Of a DNA stretch of 64,000 bases, positions 27,185-36,297 are shown in pieces. The DNA comes from Legionella massiliensis (GTDB taxonomy: Bacteria > Pseudomonadota > Gammaproteobacteria > Legionellales > Legionellaceae): contig NZ_CCVW01000001.1 of the NCBI RefSeq assembly GCF_000756815.1, positions 558,001 to 622,000 of the forward strand, read 5' to 3'. Made by a program: the position numbers and the translations under genes. Within the stretch, counting starts at the first letter, position 1, and each line of letters starts with the position of its first letter. Below the pieces are notes generated by a model. That model was not told the DNA's origin and did no database searches. It was given only the letters and a program-made list of their open reading frames with translations.

Positions 27185-28489
27185 TTAGTTCAATTGACTC
27201 GTGGTTGTCTCGTTTAATGCAACATCACCTGCTAGTTGAGTATCTTGTGATTTCTCTCGTATAGCGGTTTGAAAAAGCTCCCAATATTCTTGAGCCATGA
27301 GTTTTGAGTCGGAAAACAATTTCGCACGTTCCTTGCCTGTTACTATGAGTTTCTCTCTTAAGGCCTTATCAGTGGTTAATGTGACAAGTGCTTCTGCAAT
27401 TTGAGTGGGAATGCGCGGGTTAAATAATAGGGCTGCATCTGCTGCAATTTCAGGTAGTGACGTGAGATTAGAGCAGGCAACAGGAGTTCCTGAGGCCATC
27501 GCTTCAATAACGGGGAGACCAAACCCTTCATAGAGAGAGGGAAATACAACGGCAGAGCTATGGGACATTAGTACTGCTAATTCATTATTGGTTAAAAATC
27601 CTGGAAAGATAATACGATCGCTAAGGTTCATACTTGCCGCCGCATTTTGCAACCAGGAATGTCTAAGGCCTTCGGCGCCGGTACAAACTAATTTGATATT
27701 TGCAGGCAGCTTATCTTTAGAGGCAATACCAAAAGCAGTAAGCAGCATCTCATGATTTTTATGCTTCCAAAAATTTGCAGGGTAGAGCAAATATTGTTCT
27801 GATGTTAGACCAAGACGATCCAGAATAGTCTGATCTTGCCCTTCATTAGGCAAAATGCGCTGAGCCATTTGTAAATAAATTGTACGTATTTTTTCTGGGT
27901 TAAGTTCGCCATACTTAATTGCAGATTGTCGAGAATATTCAGAAATTGCGGTCAGCATGGATGAGTTACGACAGGCATCAATAAAGGTTTGATGACGGTG
28001 TATTATCTCTTCTTGGCTAAAAAACTCGGGATAGGTTTTGTATTGCAGGTCATAAATCGTGCAAACAGTAGGCACGCCTGCCTCGAAATAAGTCGGTGCA
28101 GTAAAAGGACAAAAAAGCAGGTCGGCCTTGATTTCTTTTAAAACGGAATGGGCTTGTTTACGTTTTAACATCGTATAAAGTCGATAACCTAATCGTCCTA
28201 GTTTACGACCGATGTAAGGTAATTTTTGTAAACTTGACATCAGCTTATTAAATAAGGGGAGTGACTTTACTGAGTTACCTAAGACCATAATACATTTAAT
28301 ATTTTCACTCTCCATAGCCTTTAGTTCGCTATGGGATTTTTCCTGGGTTAAAAGGATAAATGAAGTTTTAGGTGCTAGCTGCGCAAGTTGCTTGAGTAAT
28401 TCAAGAACAAAGATTTTTGCCCCACCATTCTCTCCGCCAGGAAGTACAGGAGTTAGGTCAACTGCTACCGTCTCTATGCGTTCTGCCAT
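27185..28489 (-). CDS. Family 4 glycosyltransferase (GT-B)
   Basis: A 434-residue GT-B protein. The C-terminal donor-binding half is clear: [14 protein letters not shown] and [20 protein letters not shown] with the family's E-x7-E. The N-terminal half includes [20 protein letters not shown], typical of mannosyl- or rhamnosyltransferases in ABC-exported O-antigens. It overlaps the methyltransferase stop by one base. Donor is uncertain. Confidence 0.88.
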   Translation of the reverse strand: MAERIETVAVDLTPVLPGGENGGAKIFVLELLKQLAQLAPKTSFILLTQEKSHSELKAMESENIKCIMVLGNSVKSLPLFNKLMSSLQKLPYIGRKLGRLGYRLYTMLKRKQAHSVLKEIKADLLFCPFTAPTYFEAGVPTVCTIYDLQYKTYPEFFSQEEIIHRHQTFIDACRNSSMLTAISEYSRQSAIKYGELNPEKIRTIYLQMAQRILPNEGQDQTILDRLGLTSEQYLLYPANFWKHKNHEMLLTAFGIASKDKLPANIKLVCTGAEGLRHSWLQNAAASMNLSDRIIFPGFLTNNELAVLMSHSSAVVFPSLYEGFGLPVIEAMASGTPVACSNLTSLPEIAADAALLFNPRIPTQIAEALVTLTTDKALREKLIVTGKERAKLFSDSKLMAQEYWELFQTAIREKSQDTQLAGDVALNETTTSQLN

Positions 28490-29793
28490 CAGTTTTTCCT
28501 TTGCAAAAGTTTGTTACGGATGATTCGGGGGGCGCGGTTTGATAAAAAATGAATAATTGCTTGAGCCCTGAAATGTAAGCGATTTAACTTAGTAGACTCT
28601 TTAATCTTTTGATTTATATTCATTTCCTGAGCTAGAAGCTCTAATTCTCTGGTTTCTTTATGACGCGCAATACGCTGTTCTTCGTTTTCATTAAGTAAGG
28701 CAGACAATCTCTTTATTTGGTTGAAGCGCTCCTGACGATCAGCTTCTAATTCGTTAAGGGTTTTTGTCATTTCTTCGATCTGTTGTGTACGTTTAAGGCG
28801 CTCTGTTTCGGACTCTTTGAGCATTGTTGTTAGGGCCTCGATTTGCCTGGTTTGTTCTTTTCGGTCAATTTCCCGGTCCTTCAGTATTTTGGCCAGGGTG
28901 TCGATTTGTTTTGCCTGATCGGTGGGTTCGGAGGCGAGTTTCTTAAAAGAATATGAAAAATCATTAAATCCCTTATCAAAGGTCAGTTGTCTGGCTTCAA
29001 ATTCACAAAGCATTTTAGTTAAAACGTTTACCTCCTTGGTAAGATTCATAAGCTGCATATCATAAATTGATGATATCTTATCGAGACTAAGGCCATAGTC
29101 TATTTCAAAAGCAGCATTATTTGCCAGGAGGATATCCTCTTCTGCTTCTTTTTGAGCAACAACCGCGCAATCGGGGCTGACTCCCCTAAACACCTCAAGC
29201 AAACTAAGCTGAGTTGCACCGGCAAGCTCTTTGTTTTCCTGTAAGCGCAGTAACTTAGATTTACTGAATCCATAATATTCTGGTAGAAATCCTAATAATT
29301 GCGGAGGAATTGGATGTCTATGTGTCGGGTCTAGATAAAAATTCGCTGTACCTACAACGACATTTTCTGGATTTGGTGTTTCGATAATTAAAATACCACC
29401 TGGGCGTAATACACGTAAGGCTTCTTTTACTAGTATTTCTACATCTGCAAAAGGAATATGCTCAATAATATGAAAAGCAGAAATAATAACCTGGCTTTCA
29501 TCGGCTAGCCCTTTCAGAAAAGTTATTGCTTCGCCAAGATGTACGTTTAAGCCTGCTTGTCTTGCGGGCTCAAGCATGTCTTCATTCGAATCTACGCCGC
29601 TGGCTGAAAAGCCATTTTCATTAAGTAGCTCTAACCATTCGCCCCGACCACAACCTAGATCAACTACATTAGCCTCAGGATAAAAGGCTAATAAAGGCTT
29701 TATAAAAGGCAAATAAACTTCCAGACGCGACTTGATAATTTGGCGTGGGCCTCGAAATTTTTCTTCAAATGCTCTGTAAAAATTTAGGTTCAT
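28489..29793 (-). CDS. Methyltransferase with C-terminal coiled coil (candidate O-chain capping enzyme)
   Basis: About 434 residues. The N-terminal 220 residues are a class I SAM methyltransferase (VVDLGCGRGEWLELLNENGF as the cofactor loop, then IISAFHIIEHIPF). Residues about 245-400 form heptad-rich coiled coil with units such as QIEALTTMLKESETERLK. The opening NFYRAFEEKFRGPRQIIKSR is typical of methyltransferases beside Wzm/Wzt. ATG 29793 is preferred over TTG 29802. In the E. coli O9a model a terminal methyl/phosphate cap with a coiled-coil ruler stops growth and is read by Wzt; the adjoining Wzt copy 2 fits that scheme. Confidence 0.82.
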   Translation of the reverse strand: MNLNFYRAFEEKFRGPRQIIKSRLEVYLPFIKPLLAFYPEANVVDLGCGRGEWLELLNENGFSASGVDSNEDMLEPARQAGLNVHLGEAITFLKGLADESQVIISAFHIIEHIPFADVEILVKEALRVLRPGGILIIETPNPENVVVGTANFYLDPTHRHPIPPQLLGFLPEYYGFSKSKLLRLQENKELAGATQLSLLEVFRGVSPDCAVVAQKEAEEDILLANNAAFEIDYGLSLDKISSIYDMQLMNLTKEVNVLTKMLCEFEARQLTFDKGFNDFSYSFKKLASEPTDQAKQIDTLAKILKDREIDRKEQTRQIEALTTMLKESETERLKRTQQIEEMTKTLNELEADRQERFNQIKRLSALLNENEEQRIARHKETRELELLAQEMNINQKIKESTKLNRLHFRAQAIIHFLSNRAPRIIRNKLLQRKN

Positions 29794-29837
29794 TTTCTTC
29801 AACTTATATAATCTGGTCTTGTTTTGCCTGAAGAGTT

Positions 29838-31076
29838 TTATGTATCCAATTCTAATTCTGGTTGAATATCATAAATTCCACTCCAGCTAAAATGGCTGCC
29901 TTCGACAACCTCAAAAATCAAGAAGGATTGATCGAAAAATAAGGCTTGCTCAAATAATCCTCTGTCATAACCTTTGTTGGCTACTCCTACCATGAGTTCA
30001 TAGGTGCCAGGGCCTAGCCGGCAGTGAAACTTGAAACGGACAGACAATTTTTCACCTGCTGAAACTGGGCGAGTTGGGTATTGCAAGGTGTAAGTATTGG
30101 CCTCATAGACCATAATACCAAGTTTTGTCCGAATACCAATTCCAATATGTGGGTCAACATAATCGTTATCGAATGCAGCTGTAACACGAATGGATATGTG
30201 ATCTCCAGTGTGAATAATTTGGGTTTCACCAATAATTTCTACATTAACCCCGCCGATTGTTTTTGACGCAAGGACCGCTTTAGAGTCTCTGGTATCCAGC
30301 TGAGTAGTTGTTTCAGTGATCTGGGGTTGTACACTGGTTTTGGCTTCCATTCTTGATACTTGGTTTGCCATATAGAAATCCATTACGCTAGTTGCTTCTC
30401 CCATTTTAGCAATAGCCCCATTTGCAAGCATTATGCCCCGCTGGCAAAGGGCTCGAATCGTTTCTGGTGAATGAGAAACTAAAAGCAGCGATGTGCCTTC
30501 TTGCTGAAACTCCCTAATACGATTTATGCATTTATGTTGGAAATAACTGTCACCTACGGCAAGTGCTTCATCGACGATCAGGATATCAGGTCGAGAGGAC
30601 GTGGCGACCGCAAAGGCGAGACGCATTTGCATTCCACTAGAATAGACGCGCATAGGTTCATCAAAATAAGAGCCAAGCTCAGCGAAGGTTTCAATATTAG
30701 CTATTAATTTATCAATTTCGTTGAGATTACAGCCCATTAACCCTGCAACATGACGAGCATTTTGTCGGCCGGTACGTTCTAAAGAGAACCCCATTCCTAG
30801 CTCAAGTATGGCGGCAATGCGGCCGTTTCGCTCAATAGTACCTTCTGTGGGTTGGAGGGTCCCTGTAATCATTTTAAGTAGGGTGCTCTTCCCTGCGCCA
30901 TTTTGGCCAACCAGGCCAATAGCCTCTCCAGGTTGAACCTCAAAGTTAATTCCTCGTAAAACCCAATGTTCCTCTTGAGGTTTTACCGGAAGATTAAACC
31001 AGGATGCAAAGCGCAACCATTCAGAACGATAGGTCCGATATGATTTTCCAAGGTTATTTATTCGCAGTAAACTCAT
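29838..31076 (-). CDS. wzt: Polysaccharide ABC exporter ATPase Wzt with C-terminal domain (copy 2)
   Basis: A 412-residue protein with ATPase motifs GQNGAGKST, YSSGMQMRLAFAVA and ILIVDEALAVGD, and a C-terminal beta-rich domain (about residues 270-400) of the Wzt carbohydrate-binding type. Its start overlaps the wzm copy 2 stop by 4 bases. The C-terminal domain differs clearly from that of copy 1, so the two ATPases probably recognise different chain ends. The coiled-coil methyltransferase follows 45 bases downstream. Confidence 0.92.
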   Translation of the reverse strand: MSLLRINNLGKSYRTYRSEWLRFASWFNLPVKPQEEHWVLRGINFEVQPGEAIGLVGQNGAGKSTLLKMITGTLQPTEGTIERNGRIAAILELGMGFSLERTGRQNARHVAGLMGCNLNEIDKLIANIETFAELGSYFDEPMRVYSSGMQMRLAFAVATSSRPDILIVDEALAVGDSYFQHKCINRIREFQQEGTSLLLVSHSPETIRALCQRGIMLANGAIAKMGEATSVMDFYMANQVSRMEAKTSVQPQITETTTQLDTRDSKAVLASKTIGGVNVEIIGETQIIHTGDHISIRVTAAFDNDYVDPHIGIGIRTKLGIMVYEANTYTLQYPTRPVSAGEKLSVRFKFHCRLGPGTYELMVGVANKGYDRGLFEQALFFDQSFLIFEVVEGSHFSWSGIYDIQPELELDT

Positions 31077-31861
31077 AATACATCAACCATTTCAGCGTTG
31101 GCACGACGAAATATAAACAGTCCTAGCAACATTAAGAGGGAACTAATTAGTATTGTTTCTAACAAACTGTAGATATTAGGAGTGATTCCATAGACAAAGA
31201 CATCATGGTAAGCATTAATCAGGTTATAGACGGGATTAAAACTTAACCAATGCCGATAAGATTCCGGCAAAATATTTTCAGGATATATAATCGGGGTAAA
31301 CCAAAACCAAAGCTGCATGACTATTGGAACTACTTGGGAAATATCGCGAACGAATACATTGAGCACCCCTAAAATCAAGCCGATGCCCAGGGCAAAGGTT
31401 AGAGTTATTAGAGTGAGCAAAGGTACAGTGACTAACATAGAAAATGAGGGTAGATGACCTAAGAAAAGAAAAATGACTAACATGCAAAATAGCAGTAGGA
31501 AATAATTGAGCAAACAGGCACCTATTACAATAGAGGGTAAGGTAATGCGAGGGAAGCTCATTTTTTTAATTAGATTACTTTGCTCTATAAACACGTTGGT
31601 ACAACGAGTAATAATCTCCGAAAAAAGTGACCAGCATAAGATCCCGGCCATTAGGTAAATTGCATAACTGTATTTGGATTGGATGCCGGGGAGTTTGGTG
31701 CTTAATACATTAGTGAGGATCAGCGCGTAAATTAATACCTGGGTTAGCGGATTAATAATTAGCCATAAGGCACCAAGCTTACTCCGTGCAAAGCGATTAG
31801 CAAATTCATTACGAATAGAGCTTGTTATAAAATGGCGATACTTCCACAGGTTAGCTAACAT
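31073..31861 (-). CDS. wzm: Polysaccharide ABC exporter permease Wzm (copy 2)
   Basis: A 262-residue ABC-2 permease with about six hydrophobic segments. It begins MLANLWKYRHFITSSIRNEF, then RFARSKLGALWLIINPLTQV, the KpsM/Wzm signature, and ends with GLFIFRRANAEMVDVL. Coupled to wzt copy 2 by a 4-base overlap and lying 11 bases downstream of a family 4 glycosyltransferase. Confidence 0.92.
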   Translation of the reverse strand: MLANLWKYRHFITSSIRNEFANRFARSKLGALWLIINPLTQVLIYALILTNVLSTKLPGIQSKYSYAIYLMAGILCWSLFSEIITRCTNVFIEQSNLIKKMSFPRITLPSIVIGACLLNYFLLLFCMLVIFLFLGHLPSFSMLVTVPLLTLITLTFALGIGLILGVLNVFVRDISQVVPIVMQLWFWFTPIIYPENILPESYRHWLSFNPVYNLINAYHDVFVYGITPNIYSLLETILISSLLMLLGLFIFRRANAEMVDVL

Positions 31862-31871
31862 ATGTTAATAC

Positions 31872-33071
31872 TCATATACATTCTTTTATTGGATTGCTTG
31901 AATTTGCCAAGGCTTTCCTTTTAGGCGATTGCAAGGCTTCTGCATAAAGCTGCAATAAAGCTAAGGCACTCTGCTTCCAATCAAAACGTTGTGCTTGTTT
32001 TTGGCTTTTCAAACGTAATTCGTCTCTTTGAGTTTTGTTCGAGGCTAGCTGCAACATCGCTTGTGTCCATGCCTCATCTTCTCCAGGAGAAAGCAATATT
32101 GCTGCGTCTCCTGCTACCTCAGGCAAAGAGGTGGAGGTAGAGGTTATAGTTGGAGCACCAAATTGCATTCCTTCCAAAACAGGTAAGCCAAAACCTTCAA
32201 ATAAGGAGGGATAGAGATTTGCATAGCAATTTTGATAAAGCCAAATCAATTCTTCATCTGAAATATAGTCGGTGAATATCACATGAGACTGAATATTTAA
32301 ATCTTGAATATATTTTTGGAAGTCATCCATCAGCCATCCTTTGCCGCCAGCGAAGACAAGGGGCATAGGGTCGCCATTTAACTTAAGATAGTTCGCATAG
32401 GCTTTAACAAGACTGCGCTGATTTTTTCTTGGTTCAATTGTTCCCACACTGAGCCAAAAACGTTCGGGTTTTATGTCTTTAAGCACTTTAGGCTGAGTGC
32501 TCTCTAATTGTGTATCGACAAAACGCGAGCAAGGATAGATAACTCGAACCCGATCTTGCGGAAAATGTGGAAACATCTCTAAATAATGATCGCGAGATGC
32601 TTCTGAAATGGCAACGATCCAGTCTGCCGCAATCGATGAGCGAAATACACCTTCAAAGCAGCCAAGGCGATTAGCCTCAGTAGTCCATCGAGGATCGACA
32701 GCAAAGCCCATATCGTAAAAGGTATAAATTAATCTGCTTGTGTTTAATTGGATAGGACACCAGAAATTGTTCGAATGAATAACATCAGGTGCATTTAGCA
32801 GCGTTTCAATGTCTGATTTTGTCCAAAACGCAGACGCTAGTTCGCGAGTAAGATGCCGGGGCCCATAATGACCACTTTTATAATGATTATGCATAGGCAT
32901 TCTTGGGTCAAAATAGAAGTCACCGAAACTCGGATACAATGAATAACGATGGTTTGGGGCTAGTTCCAACATGGACTGAATTAGCGCATGAGCAAAATAT
33001 CCACAGCCAGCTTTACCAAAACCTGTCTGGGAAATATCGAAGCCAATATGCATTGCGTTGCTGGTAAGCAT
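31872..33071 (-). CDS. Family 4 glycosyltransferase (GT-B)
   Basis: A 399-residue GT-B enzyme with HIGFDISQTGFGKAGCGYFA at the N-terminus and a strong donor site: PSLFEGFGLPVLEGMQFGAP and LPEVAGDAAILL. ATG 33071 has AAGGA about 10 bases upstream; ATG 33053 has no visible ribosome-binding site. It resembles WbdA/WbdB-like mannosyltransferases next to Wzm/Wzt. It is the first gene of the long minus-strand run. Confidence 0.87.
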   Translation of the reverse strand: MLTSNAMHIGFDISQTGFGKAGCGYFAHALIQSMLELAPNHRYSLYPSFGDFYFDPRMPMHNHYKSGHYGPRHLTRELASAFWTKSDIETLLNAPDVIHSNNFWCPIQLNTSRLIYTFYDMGFAVDPRWTTEANRLGCFEGVFRSSIAADWIVAISEASRDHYLEMFPHFPQDRVRVIYPCSRFVDTQLESTQPKVLKDIKPERFWLSVGTIEPRKNQRSLVKAYANYLKLNGDPMPLVFAGGKGWLMDDFQKYIQDLNIQSHVIFTDYISDEELIWLYQNCYANLYPSLFEGFGLPVLEGMQFGAPTITSTSTSLPEVAGDAAILLSPGEDEAWTQAMLQLASNKTQRDELRLKSQKQAQRFDWKQSALALLQLYAEALQSPKRKALANSSNPIKECI

Positions 33072-33384
33072 AGATTGTGAATCCTTATTTCCTCTGGAGA
33101 TATTCTATTGATTAACTTTGCATTTATCTAAGCAAAGTTTTTAAGTCGAGTAGGTTATAAATAGCAAAAGCGATATTTTCTCCTTAAACGCATTATAAAA
33201 TCAAGTGCAGCTGCGATTAAGAGCACTGAAATTGACTTTTTTTAGTAAAAAAAGTAATCTGGCCGCCGTTTTAATAGAGTTAATAACTCTTCAAATCATT
33301 TCGACAATAGCGGCCTCAATTCACTGCTTTTCCCTTTTTCTAATCGTAAAAAAACAGTGAGATATGAGCTTATGGGGATATTGA
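33072..33384. other. Divergent intergenic region at the head of the polysaccharide run
   Basis: About 310 AT-rich bases between the minus-strand glycosyltransferase and the plus-strand GDP-mannose dehydratase. It must hold both promoters. I see an A/T-only inverted repeat near 33232-33252 and a short inverted repeat (TCACTG near 33319, CAGTGA near 33356) just upstream of the dehydratase, but no confident -35/-10 pair. Confidence 0.4.
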
Positions 33385-34377
33385 ATGCGTAGCGCGTTGA
33401 TCACTGGAATTACAGGCCAAGACGGATATTTTCTGGCAGAGTTGCTGCAAGAGAAAGGATATAAGGTCTTTGGATTTGCTCGCAGCAATAGCCGTTTAGC
33501 AGAAACATCGCCACTGGCAAAAGTTGATATGTATTATGGTGATATTGCCAGTGAGGCTGATATATCCAGAGCTATTCAAGAGTTGAGGCCTGATGAGATC
33601 TACAATCTTGCTTCGCAATCTAGGCCAGGCGAGTCTTGGAACCAGGCTTCAAACACTTTATGCATCAATGGATTAGGTGCTGTCCGTTTATTTGAGGCAG
33701 TAAAGGCTCTATGCCCAGAGACTAAGGTTTATCATGCCTCTTCTTCAGAAATGTTTGGTCAGACCAGGGTTAGTCCGCAAAATGAAGAAACACCCTTTAA
33801 TCCCACAAATCCCTATGCAGCATCGAAGGTTTATGCACATCAGATGGTGAAGATCTATCGTGAAAGCTATGGGCTATTTATCGCAAGCGGTATTTTATTT
33901 AATCATGAAAGCGAGCGCCGTCCTCTACATTTTGTTACTCAGAAAATTGCCTACGGAGCTGCTTGTGCGGCACTTGGGATTTTAAATTCTCCAGATAAAA
34001 ATGAAAGAGGGCTACCAATAGTCTCTCAGGGAAAGCTTGCCTTAGGTAATTTTGAAATAGCTAGAGACTGGGGTTATGCCCCTGATTATGTGCGTGCAAT
34101 GTGGTTAATGTTACAACAAAAAGAACCGCATGATTTTGTTATCGGGACTGGAAAATTACACACCCTGCGTGAGCTATGTGAGCTTGCTTACAGTTATGTT
34201 GATCAAGATTGGCAAGAACATGTTATCAGTGACCCTGCTTTAGTTCGCCCTCTTGAGACAACACAAACAGTCGCTGATATTTCAAAGGCGCGCCGTGTTC
34301 TTGGTTGGAAGCCGTCTGTTGATTTTGAAGGAATGATACATAAGATGGTACAGGCTCAGATTCATCAGTTATCGTAA
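33385..34377 (+). CDS. gmd: GDP-mannose 4,6-dehydratase-like protein
   Basis: A 330-residue extended SDR of the GMD family. Signatures are ITGITGQDGYFLAELLQEKG (NADP motif), NLASQSRPGESW, ASSSEMFGQTRVSPQNEETP (catalytic Ser/Glu) and NPYAASKVYAHQMVKIYRES (Tyr/Lys). Family members are usually 340-370 residues, so it is slightly short. It yields GDP-4-keto-6-deoxy-D-mannose, precursor of GDP-D-rhamnose, GDP-L-fucose or perosamine. No obvious dedicated partner sits beside it. It is transcribed away from the main run. Confidence 0.85.
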   Translation: MRSALITGITGQDGYFLAELLQEKGYKVFGFARSNSRLAETSPLAKVDMYYGDIASEADISRAIQELRPDEIYNLASQSRPGESWNQASNTLCINGLGAVRLFEAVKALCPETKVYHASSSEMFGQTRVSPQNEETPFNPTNPYAASKVYAHQMVKIYRESYGLFIASGILFNHESERRPLHFVTQKIAYGAACAALGILNSPDKNERGLPIVSQGKLALGNFEIARDWGYAPDYVRAMWLMLQQKEPHDFVIGTGKLHTLRELCELAYSYVDQDWQEHVISDPALVRPLETTQTVADISKARRVLGWKPSVDFEGMIHKMVQAQIHQLS

Positions 34378-34386
34378 GCCAGCAGC

Positions 34387-34486
34387 TAACGTCAGTAAGC
34401 GCCACAGTGCTAGGTTTCGAGACGGCCTAAAGGCCTCCTCAGCCCGAACGGTTTTAATATAGCGTCCTTATCCATAACTGACGTTA
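34387..34486. repeat. MITE-like element with terminal inverted repeats, copy 1
   Basis: About 100 bases bounded by TAACGTCAGT and ACTGACGTTA, a 10-base inverted repeat. Its core at 34416-34454 is the reverse complement of the core in the element at 63473-63660. The core itself contains a palindrome (GGCCTAAAGGCC). It ends 2 bases from the tatC stop and 9 bases after the gmd stop, so it fills the space between two convergent genes. No coding capacity. Confidence 0.75.
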
Positions 34487-34488
34487 AT

Positions 34489-35208
34489 TTAACAATCTTC
34501 CTTTTTGCTGTTACCTCGGGGGATTGTTAGGGCTGACAAAAGAATCCCAAGTTCATAAAGAAGGCATAGCGGTATTGCTAGCATAATTTGGGATAGCACA
34601 TCGGGAGGGGTTAATAGCATCCCTAGAATAAAGGCTATGACGATGGCATAGGGTCTGAATTTCTTCAAAGTCTGTAAATCAAGCCAATCTAAGCGAACTA
34701 ATACCATGCAGAGAATGGGTATTTGAAAACATAGCCCGAATAACAGCAACATGTGAGTGATGAAGTCCAAGGTATAGGTGATATCCGGCATAAACCTCAC
34801 ACCTGTAGGCACGGTCTTGCTAAAAAATTGAAACATGAATGGCAGGATTAAATAGAAACAGAATAAAACACCACCACAAAACAATAAGGCACTTGCAATA
34901 ATTAAGGTTTTTAAATGAACCCGTTCCTGTCTATACAGTCCTGGGGCTATAAATCGCCATAGCTGCAGCAAGGCGAAGGGTGTGGAACAAAGCATTGCGG
35001 TATTGGACGCTAATTGCATAGGGGTCAGTAGAGGCGAAGTAATTTGCGTCGCAATCAAAGAGTTTTCTCCTGGCAAAACTTGTATTAAAGGCTTTGCCAA
35101 AATATGGAACAGCTCATTTGCGTAGAAAAAGAACAATAAAAAAAGAGATAAAAAACACACCATAACTTGCAGAGCTCGCCTGCGCAGTTCTAGCAAGTGG
35201 CTTAACAT
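34489..35208 (-). CDS. tatC: Sec-independent protein translocase subunit TatC
   Basis: A 239-residue protein of usual TatC length with six hydrophobic segments. The family signature near the N-terminus is HLLELRRRAL; the conserved cytoplasmic loop reads LLQLWRFIAPGLYRQER, and FLLTPPDV-like FILGMLLTPPDVLSQ is present. It forms the receptor for twin-arginine signal peptides in the inner membrane. tatA and tatB are not adjacent. The Rieske protein and oxidase genes in this window are possible clients only in a general sense. Confidence 0.95.
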   Translation of the reverse strand: MLSHLLELRRRALQVMVCFLSLFLLFFFYANELFHILAKPLIQVLPGENSLIATQITSPLLTPMQLASNTAMLCSTPFALLQLWRFIAPGLYRQERVHLKTLIIASALLFCGGVLFCFYLILPFMFQFFSKTVPTGVRFMPDITYTLDFITHMLLLFGLCFQIPILCMVLVRLDWLDLQTLKKFRPYAIVIAFILGMLLTPPDVLSQIMLAIPLCLLYELGILLSALTIPRGNSKKEDC

Positions 35209-35600
35209 GTTTATTTTTCTCTCAATATAATAACAGTCAGCTAAGCTAACATGCTTTTCTAGTAGGATGCTATAGCAGAGAGGATGGTATGTCTTGCTGC
35301 AGTTCTGTCTACTATGTGGATGCCTCTTGAGGAACTTTAGGCTTCTTAATCTAAGTTAAGCATGCTCACCATACCTACAATCTGGCTTCCCGATTCGCTA
35401 ATGTTAGCTGAGCAAGAAATACCATCTATGTATTCAAAATAAGCTATATGTTGAACTATAGCAATGTTTGTATTGTTAAGATTAAGAAAATATCTGTATA
35501 CCCAAGAAACTTCAAAAAATAGCATTTTGAAGTTTCTTGGGTATATAATGGCGGCCACAATCAAAGCAGTAGTTATTCTGTTTGCTTTACGACTACAATA
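35209..35600. other. Intergenic region upstream of tatC and the receiver gene
   Basis: About 390 bases between divergent genes. Apart from the perfect hairpin at 35497-35545 I see no gene or clear promoter. A minus-strand open frame at 35346-35564 runs through the hairpin and has no recognisable family. Confidence 0.4.
35497..35545. repeat. Perfect 21-bp inverted repeat (hairpin)
   Basis: Arms 35497-35517 and 35525-35545 are exact reverse complements, with a 7-base loop. The right arm plus loop (35521-35545) matches 48816-48840 with 4 changes in 25 bases, so it belongs to a dispersed family. There is no T-run, which argues against a simple terminator. It lies about 55 bases upstream of the receiver-protein gene. 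Confidence 0.8.
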
Positions 35601-36041
35601 ATGACTATTACAAACCCCTCCTTCTTGCCTTTAACATCTCCTTTAGTTCTTCTGGTTGAAGACAATACAGTTGCTTTAAAACTAGTTGAGACAATTGTTG
35701 CTCAAACAGGCTGTCGTTTTGTATCTGTAACCGATGGTGAGAGTGCTTTGGAGTTGGCAAAAAGTGTTGATTTTGAATTGATAATTACGGATTTGGGACT
35801 TCCGGGTATCTCTGGTGCAGAGTTGGCCAGTCAAATTCGCGAGAGAGAGAAGGCCCTAAATTTAGAACAAGTTCCAATTATAGGGTTGACTGCGCAGAAG
35901 TTAAACGAATCTGAAAGTAAATGTTTGCAAGCAGGAATGAATAAGGTCTTAAATAAACCACTTTACTTAAATGAAATGCATGAGTTAATTTTTCAGTTTG
36001 TTAGTCAGGACTTTGCAGATCATAGAAGGGATTTTTGCTAA
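35601..36041 (+). CDS. Stand-alone response-regulator receiver protein
   Basis: A 146-residue CheY-like protein without an output domain. Acidic pocket residues E20/D21 lie in LLVEDN, the phospho-acceptor is D64 in IITDLGLPG, the switch Thr is T97 in IIGLTAQ, and K119 is in LNKPL. The late part resembles receiver domains of hybrid histidine kinases of the ArcB/BarA type. No kinase is nearby, so it likely takes part in a phosphorelay encoded elsewhere or acts by protein contact. Confidence 0.88.
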   Translation: MTITNPSFLPLTSPLVLLVEDNTVALKLVETIVAQTGCRFVSVTDGESALELAKSVDFELIITDLGLPGISGAELASQIREREKALNLEQVPIIGLTAQKLNESESKCLQAGMNKVLNKPLYLNEMHELIFQFVSQDFADHRRDFC

Positions 36042-36239
36042 AAATTTAACAGCCAATATGAAACCCTGTTTGCAAGAAAAGCGAGCGCTTTTTATAACAA
36101 AAACGAAGCCATTTTTTGCGATTTGGTTGGAAAAAAAACAGAATGGAACGCTTAAAGAAGAAATAACATAAAATGTTAGGAACCAAGATAGAAAATCATT
36201 AAAATTTTCTAAATTATTTCTAATGTTTCATATCAAATG

Positions 36240-36248
36240 TGTTACAAT
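36240..36248 (+). promoter_or_regulatory. Possible extended -10 promoter of rsmA
   Basis: The sequence TGTTACAAT is an extended -10 element about 50 bases upstream of the GTG start. No strong -35 is seen. The box overlaps an imperfect inverted repeat (TTTCAT at 36226-36231, ATGAAA at 36247-36252). Confidence 0.4.
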
Positions 36249-36297
36249 GAAATGTTTGGAACAATTAAAAGCCGGCTTTGTTTTTAGGTGAAATCCT

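Noticed and set aside
35346-35564. 72-codon minus-strand frame upstream of tatC
   Set aside because: Runs through the perfect hairpin at 35497-35545 and has no recognisable family.
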